Notes: generated by a model from the letters alone, not told the origin. A DNA stretch of 38,956 bases from Sandaracinaceae bacterium (GCA_004213565.1 SHBB01000008.1:1-38956); one strand, 5' to 3'. Shown: positions 9,206-18,725, numbered from the stretch's first letter. Translations and numbers: made by a program.

Positions 9206-12200
9206 TCAGCGCGGGGCCACGCGCGCGACCGAGCCGTCGCTCAGGACGGTCACGACCTCACCCGTGTCCCCCACCGCGGCCGCGAAGCGGACGGCCCGGG
9301 CGCGCTGCGACGCGAACGCGGTCTCGAGCGTGTCGTCGCGCCCAGACCAGACGAAGCCTCCGATCGCCTCGCGCGCGGGGAGGCCACCGACGACGGCGAG
9401 CCCGCGGCTCCCCAGCCACGCGGTCCGGTGCCCCGTGCGCGCGTAGCGAGGCGCGCCGACCGCCCACCGGCCGTCGAGGCCGAGCCAGGCCACGCCGCCC
9501 TCGGCGATCAGCATCACCCGGCCGTCCGGGAGCAGGTCGAGGGTCGATCGCGCGTCCACCGCGAAGGGCAGCTCGGGGCCCGACGACCAGCCGCCCGTCT
9601 CGGGGTCGAACACCCGCGCCGACCGCCCCGCCACGGCGAGCACGCGGCCATCGCCCAGCAGGGTGGCGCGCACGATGCGCCCGAGCCCGGCCCTCGGGGT
9701 CCGGCGCCACGCGTCGCGCGCGGGATCCCAGATCTCCGCCGCGTCGCCGCGCATTCGACCCGACACCCACACTCGCCCGTCGCTCAGGGTCAGCGCGTCC
9801 GAGACCGAGGTCCGCAGCAGCGGCGGCGCGGCGCGGGTGGCGCCGCCGTTCGGGTCGACGAGGGTCGCCGCCTCGCGTCCGACGAACATCACGCGGCCGT
9901 CCGCGAGCGCAGTGGCCCAGCCCACCCCCGGGGCGCGCGCGCCGACGAGCCACCACCTGCCCGCCGCGTCCGTCCGGTGCACGGCGCCGCCGCGGTCGAC
10001 GACGAGGACCGTCCCGTCGGCCGCCGTCACGGCCACCACCCCCTCGAGGGCCTCCGGCGACACGGCGAAGCACGCGCCCTCCACCGAGAACGAGAGCCCG
10101 CCCGCGCTCCGCGTGCTCACCCCGCGCCCTCCCGTGATCCAGACCTCGCCGCTCGAGAGGCGCACCGCGGCGTGCGAAGAGCGCTCGCTGCCGAGCTCCA
10201 GGCGCCGCCACGCGTCGGTCGACGGGTCGTAGATCTCCGCGGTGGTCGACTGGGGGCCCCACGCGTCGCCGGGCACGCCGCCGACCACCAGGACGCGGCC
10301 GTCCGCGAGCCGGGTCGCGGTGTGGTGGTAGCGGGGCTCGTGCATCGCCGCCGCGTCGGTCCACCGGTCGGTCGCGGGGTCGTAGATCTCGGTCTCCGCG
10401 GTGCCGCGCGCGTTGGCGCCGAGGTCGCCGACGCGGATGTTCCCGTCCTCGTCCGGCGCGGGATCGGGGTCCGTGACGAGCCCTCCGGTGACGAGCACGC
10501 GGCCGTCGGCCAGGAGCGTCGCGTGGTGATGCGTGCGCCCGACCCGCATGTCGGCCACCGCCCGGAGCTGCGCCGCGCCCGGCTCCAGGCGGAGCGCCCG
10601 CGCCTCCATCCGCGGCGCGCCGTCCACGCGGCGGCGACCGCCCGTGACGAGGACCGAGCCGTCGTCCAGGCGCGTCGCTCGCTGGGAGCGCCAGCTCGAC
10701 GCCTCCACGCGGCGCTGGACTCGCTGCCCGAGGCCGCTCGGCGGGCGGTCGTACCGCGCCGCCGGGAGCGACAGCTCGCGCGCCTCGGGACTCGTTGGAT
10801 CGACGAGCCGCACGCCCCCGCCGACCACCACGAGCGAGCCGTCGGGCCTCGCCACGACGTCGGCCTCTCCGTAGCCGCGCCAGGGCTCGCCGATCGCCGT
10901 CCACGCGTCCGCGCGCGGATCCCACCGGTGGATCGAGAGCTCGCTGCGGCTCGCGTTGCGGGCGACGACCGCCACCCCGCCGTCCGGGAGGGCGGCGGCC
11001 GCGGCCGGCCACAGGGGCAGCGAAGCGACCTCCGTCCATGCGTCATCGCCCCCCGCGGCGACGTACACCTGCCGGCCGGGGCGACGGGGGGCGCCGCCCA
11101 GGAGCATCACGCGGCCATCCGTCAGGGGGACGAGCAGGTGGCCCGCGCGCTCGGTCGGGAGCGGCGGCGGCGGCGTGGCCGCGCACGCGGAGGGCGCCGC
11201 GCCGTCGCCGTGCGGGTGCGCCATCGCGAAGGTGGCCTCGTTGGCGGCGCCCGGCGCCTCGACCTCCGCGTCGGGATCGTGCAGGACGAGCGGGCTCGCG
11301 TAGTCGCCGTGCTCGAGCGCGGCCAGGACGCCGTCGGCGCGGACGGCGAGCGCGGAGACGTACTCGAGCGGCAGCGACCGGGGCGCCTCCCACGTGTCCG
11401 CGCCCGGGCGGAGGCGCTCGACGCTGACGAGGCCGTCGACGCCGCCGACCGCGAGCAGCGCGCCGCCCGGGTCGCGAACGAGCGCGGGGCAGTCCCGCTC
11501 GACGCGCGTTCGGGGGGCGTCCAGCCAGCGCCCGGCGCGCGCGTCGAAGCGCACGATGGTGGCGCCTGCGTCGGATCGACGGTCGACGGCGGCCCACGGC
11601 GCTCCGTCGGGACCCTCGACGAGCTGGCAGGGGCGGCCGCCGGGGAGGGGCCGCGGCTCGAACGCGCCGTCGTCGGGCGTGAAGCGGGCGAGCGTCGCGG
11701 CTCCGTCTCGGTCGTACCCGGCCACCCACAGCGCGTCCCCGACCGCCGCCGCCGCGCCCACGTCGCTCCATCCGTCGAGGTGTCGCGTCGGTCCCCAGCC
11801 ATCGCTCGCCCGCCACACCGACGCCTCGAGCCGGCCGTCGCGCGCCGCGAGGGCCACCGCCGCGTCGCCGACCGCCAGCAGCCGCTCGACCTGGAACGGC
11901 GGCGCGTCCACGGGGACCCACGGCGCGCCCACCGCCGCGCGGCGAGCAGCGACCCGCGCGTCCTCGTCGTCCGCGCCGACCGCGAGGGCCGCGCCATCCG
12001 CCAGGTGCGCCCACGCCTCGGCATGGCGGAGGGACGCGGGGCGCGGGAGCAGCTCCACGCTCCCGCACCGCGGTCGGTCGAGCGCGTCGATCTGGCCGAA
12101 CAGCTCCAGCGTCTGGCCCACCGGCCTCAGCGCGGAGACCTGCGGCAGCGCACGCTCCGGTGACGTGTGCCAGGTGTCCGTCTCGCGGTCGAGGACCGCG

Positions 12201-13198
12201 TCGAGGTCCTCCGCCCGCAGGAGCACGCGCCGCTCGTCGAGCGCCACCAGCGCGACGTCCGCCAGGCGCGACGGAAGACGCGCCTCGCGGCTCCAGGTCC
12301 CCGCGTCGACGTCGAGGATCCACGCCCCGCCGTAGCGCGTGGCGGCGAGGACTCGGCCCCGGCCGATCGAGATCGCGGCGCGGATCCGCTCGCGCGGCGC
12401 TGGATCGAGCGCCCGCCAGCCGCCCTCACCTCCGTGGACCCAGGCGCGCGCGGGGCCGTCGTCGCCGTCCGCGAGGATCAGCACCCGGCCGTCCGGCAAC
12501 GCCAGCGCGCGACCTCCGGTCGCCGGCTCGGGCAGCGGGTCGCTCCGCGTGGCGCCGCGCTCGTCGACGCGCCACACGTCCCGTCGGCCCTCGCCCTCGT
12601 CGTAGCCGCCGGCGATCCAGACCGCGCCGCCCGCCGCCACCACGAACCCGTCGTCCCGCCCCAGCCGCGGGTCGAGCGCGCGCCACTCGCGCGTCGTCAG
12701 GTCGAGCCGATGCGCCCCGTCCCCGTGCACCACCACCACCGCGTCGTCTCCGAGGACCGCGGCGCGATGGACTCCGAACGGTGGGTGCGCGAGCGCGGCG
12801 TAGGTGTCGTCGGCGGGGTCGAAGAAGAACCCGCGCTCCGCGTCCTGGCCCTCCCGCGCCGACGCGTCGAGGGCGAGCACCCGCCCGTCGGGCAGACGGG
12901 TGAGGGTCGAGCCCCAGTGATCGGCGTTCAGGCGGCGATGGCGCCACGCCCCGGTGGCGCCCTCGTAGATCACCGCGCTCCGCCGGCCGTAGAAGAGCGC
13001 CCGCCCGTCCCCGAGCCCGACGACGCCGCCCTCCCAGTCATCGGCCACCGGCATGTCCTCGCGCGGGACGGGGACGCAGCGGCGCGCCGCGCTGGCGGTC
13101 ATGGCGCTCCGCGGCGCGGAGGGCCCGCCGCAGGCGAGGGCGGTCAGAGCGATGGCGCCGAGCAGGCGGCGCGGGAGGAGACGCGGTCGGTGCGACAT
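9206..13198 (-). CDS. Giant Kelch-type beta-propeller lipoprotein
   Basis: About 1330 residues. The start chosen (MSHRPRLL) sits directly before the leader RRLLGAIALTALAC; an upstream in-frame ATG at 13243 would put 15 charged residues ahead of it. Cys-23 (ALAC) is a probable but imperfect lipobox. The rest is a long run of about 50-residue Kelch/galactose-oxidase-like repeats, each reading LPDGRVLVVGG or ADGRVMFVG followed by YDPATDRWT-type strands, enough for several propellers. It lacks a visible catalytic site and probably acts as a surface binding protein. It ends 7 bases from the convergent activator gene. Confidence 0.88.
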   Translation of the reverse strand: MSHRPRLLPRRLLGAIALTALACGGPSAPRSAMTASAARRCVPVPREDMPVADDWEGGVVGLGDGRALFYGRRSAVIYEGATGAWRHRRLNADHWGSTLTRLPDGRVLALDASAREGQDAERGFFFDPADDTYAALAHPPFGVHRAAVLGDDAVVVVHGDGAHRLDLTTREWRALDPRLGRDDGFVVAAGGAVWIAGGYDEGEGRRDVWRVDERGATRSDPLPEPATGGRALALPDGRVLILADGDDGPARAWVHGGEGGWRALDPAPRERIRAAISIGRGRVLAATRYGGAWILDVDAGTWSREARLPSRLADVALVALDERRVLLRAEDLDAVLDRETDTWHTSPERALPQVSALRPVGQTLELFGQIDALDRPRCGSVELLPRPASLRHAEAWAHLADGAALAVGADDEDARVAARRAAVGAPWVPVDAPPFQVERLLAVGDAAVALAARDGRLEASVWRASDGWGPTRHLDGWSDVGAAAAVGDALWVAGYDRDGAATLARFTPDDGAFEPRPLPGGRPCQLVEGPDGAPWAAVDRRSDAGATIVRFDARAGRWLDAPRTRVERDCPALVRDPGGALLAVGGVDGLVSVERLRPGADTWEAPRSLPLEYVSALAVRADGVLAALEHGDYASPLVLHDPDAEVEAPGAANEATFAMAHPHGDGAAPSACAATPPPPLPTERAGHLLVPLTDGRVMLLGGAPRRPGRQVYVAAGGDDAWTEVASLPLWPAAAAALPDGGVAVVARNASRSELSIHRWDPRADAWTAIGEPWRGYGEADVVARPDGSLVVVGGGVRLVDPTSPEARELSLPAARYDRPPSGLGQRVQRRVEASSWRSQRATRLDDGSVLVTGGRRRVDGAPRMEARALRLEPGAAQLRAVADMRVGRTHHHATLLADGRVLVTGGLVTDPDPAPDEDGNIRVGDLGANARGTAETEIYDPATDRWTDAAAMHEPRYHHTATRLADGRVLVVGGVPGDAWGPQSTTAEIYDPSTDAWRRLELGSERSSHAAVRLSSGEVWITGGRGVSTRSAGGLSFSVEGACFAVSPEALEGVVAVTAADGTVLVVDRGGAVHRTDAAGRWWLVGARAPGVGWATALADGRVMFVGREAATLVDPNGGATRAAPPLLRTSVSDALTLSDGRVWVSGRMRGDAAEIWDPARDAWRRTPRAGLGRIVRATLLGDGRVLAVAGRSARVFDPETGGWSSGPELPFAVDARSTLDLLPDGRVMLIAEGGVAWLGLDGRWAVGAPRYARTGHRTAWLGSRGLAVVGGLPAREAIGGFVWSGRDDTLETAFASQRARAVRFAAAVGDTGEVVTVLSDGSVARVAPR

Positions 13199-13383
13199 GC
13201 GCCTCAGTCTAGGCGGCGCGCCCGAGGGCACAGCTCGCGCCACGGGGCACCGAGAGCCTCGTGATTACGAGCGCTTACGGCGTCCGAGTGGCGCACGTTC
13301 ACCCCGCCGGTGCGCGCGGTCGAGCGACCGCCCCGACCTCCGACGCGCGGCGCGTGTTGCGGTGGGTCGCCGAACCGGATAAA

Positions 13384-13397
13384 TGAATGGGCATTCA
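13384..13397. promoter_or_regulatory. Operator-like dyad TGAATG-GG-CATTCA
   Basis: A perfect 6-bp inverted repeat with a 2-base spacer lies 20 bases upstream of the acyl-CoA dehydrogenase start, beside the AT-rich GGATAAAT. TGAATG/CATTCA half-sites are known from TetR-type fatty-acid-degradation repressors (Bacillus FadR/YsiA, with a longer spacer). A repressor site for this beta-oxidation operon is therefore a reasonable inference. No such repressor gene is in the window. Confidence 0.5.
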
Positions 13398-13416
13398 GGG
13401 TGGGAGGGAGCCAGAG

Positions 13417-14586
13417 ATGCCGAGTCCGTATTCCGAAGAGCACGACCTGTTCCGAAAGCAGGTGCGTCAGTTCGCCATCAACGAGCTGGCCCCGCACGCC
13501 GACGAGTGGGAGAGGGACCGCAACTTCCCGAACTGGGTCTTCAAGAAGGCCGGTGAGCTGGGGATCCTCGGCGCGCACTACCCCGAAGACGTGGGCGGCG
13601 GCGGCGGCGACTACTGGTTCAGCGTGGTCAAGAGCGAGGAGCTGATCCGCTCCGAGACGGCCGGGGTGACGATGGGCCTGCTCGTCCAGAGCGACATGGC
13701 CACGCCGTGCATCAACGAGCTGGGCACGAAGGAGCAGAAAGAAGAGTTCCTGAAGCCCGCCCTCGCCGGCGACCGCATCGCCGCGCTCGGGGTGAGCGAG
13801 CCGGGCGCGGGCTCGGACGTCGCGGGCATCCGCACCACCGCGAAGAAGGACGGCGACGACTACGTCATCAACGGCAGCAAGACGTACATCACGAACGGCA
13901 CGCGCGCGGACTTCATCACCCTGCTGGTCAAGACCGACCCGGATGCGGGCTACGGCGGCATCTCGATCCTGCTCTTCCCGACCGACACCAAGGGCTTCGC
14001 GGTCAGCAAGAAGCTCGAGAAGATCGGCAACCACGCGTCGGACACGGCGGAGCTCTTCTTCGAGGACTGCCGGATCCCCGAGCGCTACCTGCTCGGCGAG
14101 GAGGGCAAGGGCTTCTCGTACCTCATGCAGAACTTCCAGTCCGAGCGGCTCATCGGCGCCACGAGCACCCTCGCCGGCGCGCGCCGCGCGCTCGACCGCT
14201 CCGTCGCGTATGGCCGCGAGCGCAAGGCGTTCGGCAAGCCGATCATGAGCCGCGAGGTCTGGAAGCACACCTTCGCCGACCTCTACACCAAGGTCGAGGC
14301 CGCCCACTCGCTTTGCTATGACACGGTCGCGGACTTCAACGACGAGCGCTACGTGCAAAAGAGCGCGATCTCCATGGAGACCGTGAAGAAGATCGCGATG
14401 TGCAAGCTCTTCGTGGGCGACGTCGCGAACGAGGTGATGGACAGCTGCCTGCAGTTCCACGGCGGCATGGGCTACCTCGAGGAGCTCTGGGTCGCGCGGG
14501 CGTGGCGCGATCAGCGCCTGTTCCGCATCGGCGGCGGCACGAGCGAGGTGATGAAATACATGATCGCCAAGATCATGGGCTGGTGA
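13417..14586 (+). CDS. Acyl-CoA dehydrogenase
   Basis: This is an FAD-dependent enzyme making the trans-2 double bond of acyl-CoA in beta-oxidation or branched-chain amino acid breakdown, passing electrons to ETF. The 389 residues show the FAD/substrate motifs [15 protein letters not shown] and [14 protein letters not shown]. The helix [12 protein letters not shown] carries Glu-243 in the ERL position used by long-chain and isovaleryl-CoA dehydrogenases. The C-terminal site used as base by medium-chain enzymes reads IGGGTSE, without that Glu. The start at 13417 is preferred because GGGAGGG lies 8 bases upstream and the alternative ATG (13387) falls inside the operator-like dyad. The thiolase follows in the same operon. 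Confidence 0.95.
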   Translation: MPSPYSEEHDLFRKQVRQFAINELAPHADEWERDRNFPNWVFKKAGELGILGAHYPEDVGGGGGDYWFSVVKSEELIRSETAGVTMGLLVQSDMATPCINELGTKEQKEEFLKPALAGDRIAALGVSEPGAGSDVAGIRTTAKKDGDDYVINGSKTYITNGTRADFITLLVKTDPDAGYGGISILLFPTDTKGFAVSKKLEKIGNHASDTAELFFEDCRIPERYLLGEEGKGFSYLMQNFQSERLIGATSTLAGARRALDRSVAYGRERKAFGKPIMSREVWKHTFADLYTKVEAAHSLCYDTVADFNDERYVQKSAISMETVKKIAMCKLFVGDVANEVMDSCLQFHGGMGYLEELWVARAWRDQRLFRIGGGTSEVMKYMIAKIMGW

Positions 14587-14638
14587 CGCCGAGCGGCGGG
14601 CCGTAGAGATCCATTTCCGGGGGATTCAGGAGACAGTC

Positions 14639-15889
<1,251 letters not shown>

Positions 15890-15948
15890 CGCTCGATGAT
15901 CCCCGTGCCCGTGCCCTTGCCCCTGCCCTGATTCGCGCGATGACCCCA

Positions 15949-16017
15949 GGGGACGATCCTATTCATTCATTCAAACTCCCCGGCAGACAGTTTGAATAGA
16001 TGAATAGGATCGTCCCC
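15949..16017. repeat. REP-like hairpin element with 29-base arms (GGGGACGATCC...)
   Basis: The left arm 15949-15977 and right arm 15989-16017 are inverted copies differing at only two adjacent positions, around an 11-base loop. The ends are GGGGACG and CGTCCCC. The core is AT-rich (TATTCATTCATTC), unlike its surroundings. It lies between convergent genes and could serve as a bidirectional terminator. Arms, size and ends resemble REP/RAYT-type or MITE-like elements; that identity is an inference. Confidence 0.75.
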
Positions 16018-16022
16018 GAACG

Positions 16023-16967
16023 CTATTCGTCGCCGAAGTAGATCAGCCCGCTCGCCGCGTGCACGCCCGGCTCGAGCGGGCTGGGATCCTCGAGCACCGC
16101 CGACTCCTCGATGGCCGCACCGTCGCGCGCCCCGACGGGCAACGTGTCCGCGGCGAGCGCCAGCGCCTGCGCCTCGTCGTCCGCCACCACGTCGAAGATG
16201 CGGAAGCAGCCCTTGATCTCCGGGTGGTCCATCGGCGACTGCGTCACGACCCGGAAGCGCTTCGGCGCGCTGCAGCTCGCCGGATGCAGCCTCCGGCGCA
16301 GCGCGAGGAGATCCTGCGTCGCCACGCCCGCCTCGCTCGCGGCCGCGAAGCTCTCCCCCGGATCGCGCCCGAGCCGGTCGAGCGCCACCGCCCGCTCCCC
16401 CTCGAGCCGCGGCCGGCGCGGGTCGTCTTCGGCGCACGCCTCGAGCGCGCTCTCCACCAGCGTCAGCCCGTCCTCGGCTCGCCCGAGCTCCGACAGGCAG
16501 CGCGCGGCGAGCGAGAGCACGTCCTCCGCGAACTCGGGCGGGCGCGGCAGCGCCATGATCATCTCGAGGTCGTCGAGCGCCTTGCCCGGCTCGCCCCGGC
16601 GGTGCTGCACGATGGCGCGGTTGAAGCGCAGCGCGGGCTCGCTCACCGCTTCACACCCGAGCGCCTGGTTCATCGCCTCGAGCGCTCCGTCGAGGTCGCC
16701 CGCGTCCGAGCGCAGGTTCCCCAGGAGCTGCCAGAGGTGCCAGAGGTTCGGCACCTTCGAGACCGCCTCCTCGAGGGTCGCGATCGCGCCCGGCAGCTCC
16801 CCCGCCTGCTGCTGCGCGAGCGCCTTGACCTCGAAGCCGCCCGACCAGCCCATCGACAGGAGCTGCTCGGCGATGGCCCGCGCCTCGTCGGTCCGCCCCG
16901 CGTCGAGCAGCCCGTGCGCCTTCGCCTCGAGGTCGTACGCGGAGTCCTGATCTCGTCCAAACCACAT
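16023..16967 (-). CDS. Tetratricopeptide-repeat protein
   Basis: This is a 314-residue cytoplasmic protein with no signal peptide. Residues about 10-215 show repeated helix pairs of TPR type: AKAHGLLDAGRTDEARAIAE, KALAQQQAGELPGAIATLEE, LGNLRSDAGDLDGALEAMNQ, FNRAIVQHRRGEPGKALDDL and ARCLSELGRAEDGLTLVESA. The C-terminal 100 residues are not TPR (RFRVVTQSPMDHPEIKGCFR) and form a small alpha/beta domain of unknown kind, ending GLIYFGDE. It is probably a protein-interaction adaptor. Its stop lies 5 bases beyond the REP-like hairpin. It is divergent from the small lipoprotein. Confidence 0.85.
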   Translation of the reverse strand: MWFGRDQDSAYDLEAKAHGLLDAGRTDEARAIAEQLLSMGWSGGFEVKALAQQQAGELPGAIATLEEAVSKVPNLWHLWQLLGNLRSDAGDLDGALEAMNQALGCEAVSEPALRFNRAIVQHRRGEPGKALDDLEMIMALPRPPEFAEDVLSLAARCLSELGRAEDGLTLVESALEACAEDDPRRPRLEGERAVALDRLGRDPGESFAAASEAGVATQDLLALRRRLHPASCSAPKRFRVVTQSPMDHPEIKGCFRIFDVVADDEAQALALAADTLPVGARDGAAIEESAVLEDPSPLEPGVHAASGLIYFGDE

Positions 16968-17029
16968 GTTGGCGGGTATGCGATGCGGACGGCTTGATCG
17001 CCACTCGCCAGCGAATCAGTCTCGGGCCC

Positions 17030-17365
17030 ATGAAGGTCCTGTCGATGGTCGGGCTGCTGTTCCTCTCGCTCGTGGGGTGCGACAGCCAAGTCTGCGTGCC
17101 TGGCGAGAGCAGGGCGTGCACCGGGGCCGGTGGCTGCATGGGCGGACAGCGCTGCAACGACGACGGCACCGCCTTCGAGGCCTGCCTCTGCGCGGGCGAC
17201 GAGACCTGCGGCGCCGACGTCTGCCAGGGCAGCGAGGCGTGCTGCGACGACAGCTGCGTCGACACCGACACCGACGCGATGAACTGCGGCGCGTGCGGCA
17301 ACGTGTGCGGCGGCCCGTGCTCCGGCGGATCCTGCGGCATCGTGCTCATGGACTCCGGGATGTAG
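17030..17365 (+). CDS. Small cysteine-rich lipoprotein
   Basis: The start at MKVLSMVGLL is preferred over an upstream in-frame ATG (16994), because it places the leader directly before the lipobox LVGC (Cys-17). The remaining 95 residues carry about 18 cysteines in spaced clusters (CVPGESRACTGAGGC, CGADVCQGSEACCDDSC, NCGACGNVCGGPCSGG). The NCGACGNVC unit is a recurring motif of myxobacterial secreted proteins. No enzyme motif is present. Its TAG stop abuts the stop of the convergent flavin oxidoreductase (TAGCTA) with no base between. Confidence 0.75.
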   Translation: MKVLSMVGLLFLSLVGCDSQVCVPGESRACTGAGGCMGGQRCNDDGTAFEACLCAGDETCGADVCQGSEACCDDSCVDTDTDAMNCGACGNVCGGPCSGGSCGIVLMDSGM

Positions 17366-18625
17366 CTACACGGCCGCGCGCGGCTCGCTCACCGACAGCG
17401 GCATCACGGCGTGCGCCGCAGCGAGGGCGCTGGCGAGCGACGCCTCGAGCAGGAGGCCCGTGTCGCCGACCCAGTCTCCCGCGACGGCCACGCCCGGCGT
17501 GACGAGCGCGGCCGGCCGGCCCGCGACCCCGCCCGAGCGCGCCTCCGGCAGCGCGTGCATCACCAGGGACGCGGGGGCGAAGCGCGCGTGCACGAGGTGA
17601 CCGCGCCAGCCGGGCTGGATCTGCTCGAGCACTGCCTCCAGCTCACGCCGGGCCGCGGCGGGATCGACCCGCTCGTCCGGCGCGAGGTAGCGCCCGAGGT
17701 GGATCACCGCGCCGCCCTCGGGGGCGACCTCCGCGTAGGACGAGTGAACCGACGCGTAGAGCGGGCGGTCGGCGCCGAGCACGAGCGAGGGCCGCGCGCG
17801 GGGGAGCGCCCGGAGCGCGACGTCCAGGTGTGACGCGCGCACCGGCGCCGCCTCTTCGGCGAACGCGCGCAGGCTCGCGGGCGCGTGCGCGCCGAGGAGC
17901 GAGACGGCGCGCTTGGGCCCGACGGCCAGCACGACCGCGTCACACGCCAGCGCCTCGCCTTCGAGATGGACAGCGCCTGGCTCGACCGAGCGGACCTTCG
18001 CGCGCGTGCGGATCGTGACGCCCAGCCCCTCCGCGCGGCGCGCGAGCGCGTCGACGATGCCACCCCACCCGCCGTCGACGTAGCGCACCTGCGCGCTGCC
18101 GAGCTGCCGCACCGCGACCGCCGCGCTCAGACGCTCGGGCGCGTTCGCGTAGGTGGCGATCCGCACCCCCGCCTCCGCGAACCGGCGCGCGCCGCCGGTC
18201 AGGCCCAGCCCGTCGAGCCACTCGGCCACGGTCTGCGTCGCCAGCGACGCCGGCGGGGGCTTGCCGATCGACGCGAACAGGCGCGCGAGGCGCATCTTCT
18301 CGGCCAGCGAGAACGCGCCGCTCGACAGGAGCGAGAGCGGCCCGGACGGGATCGGGTGCGTTCGGCCGTCCAGCTCGAAGGTCAGGTCCTGGCTCGGCGT
18401 CCGTCCGGTGACCTTCACGCCGAGGCCGTTCAGGATGCGCTCCGCCTGCGGATAGAGCGCGTGCGGCCCGAGGTTGATCCGGTAGCCGTCACCTTCCCAG
18501 TGGCGCGCTCGGCCGCCGAGCTCCCGGTCCGCCTCCAGCACCGTCACGCTCGCGCCCTCCGACGCCAGCGCGACCGCCGCCGCCAGGCCCGCGGGGCCGC
18601 CTCCGATCACGATCGCTCTCGTCAT
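17366..18625 (-). CDS. FAD-dependent oxidoreductase (phytoene-desaturase/amine-oxidase-like)
   Basis: This 419-residue flavoprotein opens with a dinucleotide-binding fold: AIVIGGGPAGLAAAVAL (Gly-8, 10, 13), then VTVLEADRELGGRAR. A second FAD-contacting region lies near the C-terminus (VAGDWVGDTGLLLEASLASA). This is the layout of NAD(P)-binding Rossmann/phytoene-desaturase-like oxidoreductases; the substrate is unknown. The start at 18625 is chosen because AGGAGG lies just upstream; an in-frame ATG five codons earlier overlaps that site. It is divergent from an ECF41-type sigma gene, a class typically paired with carboxymuconolactone decarboxylases, oxidoreductases or epimerases, so it is the likely regulatory target. 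Confidence 0.9.
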   Translation of the reverse strand: MTRAIVIGGGPAGLAAAVALASEGASVTVLEADRELGGRARHWEGDGYRINLGPHALYPQAERILNGLGVKVTGRTPSQDLTFELDGRTHPIPSGPLSLLSSGAFSLAEKMRLARLFASIGKPPPASLATQTVAEWLDGLGLTGGARRFAEAGVRIATYANAPERLSAAVAVRQLGSAQVRYVDGGWGGIVDALARRAEGLGVTIRTRAKVRSVEPGAVHLEGEALACDAVVLAVGPKRAVSLLGAHAPASLRAFAEEAAPVRASHLDVALRALPRARPSLVLGADRPLYASVHSSYAEVAPEGGAVIHLGRYLAPDERVDPAAARRELEAVLEQIQPGWRGHLVHARFAPASLVMHALPEARSGGVAGRPAALVTPGVAVAGDWVGDTGLLLEASLASALAAAHAVMPLSVSEPRAAV

Positions 18626-18648
18626 GTGTCTCCTCCTCATGAAGACAC
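18626..18648 (-). promoter_or_regulatory. Hairpin presenting the oxidoreductase ribosome-binding site
   Basis: In mRNA sense, GTGTCT (18648-18643) and AGACAC (18631-18626) can pair around an 11-base loop containing AGGAGG. The hairpin ends directly at the start codon. The Shine-Dalgarno sequence would be held in the loop, so an effect on translation is possible but unproven. Confidence 0.35.
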
Positions 18649-18667
18649 CACGACCCCGCGCGCTCGT

Positions 18668-18683
18668 CCGTTACGCGTAACGG
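18668..18683. promoter_or_regulatory. Perfect 16-bp palindrome CCGTTACGCGTAACGG
   Basis: This self-complementary site lies in the sigma/oxidoreductase divergent region and contains the predicted CGTT -10 element of the oxidoreductase promoter. A dimeric regulator bound here would cover the promoter. No candidate regulator is adjacent. Confidence 0.55.
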
Positions 18684-18705
18684 TCCGCCGCCGCCGCTCG
18701 TGACA
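18679..18705 (-). promoter_or_regulatory. Predicted ECF41-type promoter for the oxidoreductase
   Basis: On the minus strand TGTCACG (18705-18699) is followed after exactly 16 bases by CGTT (18682-18679). This matches the published ECF41 pattern TGTCACA-N16-CGTC at most positions. It points at the flavin oxidoreductase, with the ECF41-type sigma gene just on the other side. Confidence 0.6.
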
Positions 18706-18725
18706 CCCGCAGGAAGGTGTCACGA
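18698..18725. promoter_or_regulatory. 10-bp-arm dyad TCGTGACACC-N8-GGTGTCACGA
   Basis: The arms 18698-18707 and 18716-18725 are perfect inverse copies with 8 bases between. Each carries TGTCAC, on opposite strands. The spacer holds AGGAAGG, the ribosome-binding site of the sigma gene, and the right arm ends on the A of its ATG. The left copy acts as the predicted -35 of the oxidoreductase; the right copy could support autoregulation. Confidence 0.6.

Noticed and set aside
9428-12163. A 911-codon plus-strand frame opposite the Kelch gene
   Set aside because: The minus-strand Kelch repeats are clear. The plus frame is a shadow of them.
13387-13416. Earlier ATG start for the acyl-CoA dehydrogenase
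   Set aside because: It lies inside the operator-like dyad, lacks a ribosome-binding site and adds residues not typical of the family N-terminus, while the ATG at 13417 follows GGGAGGG.
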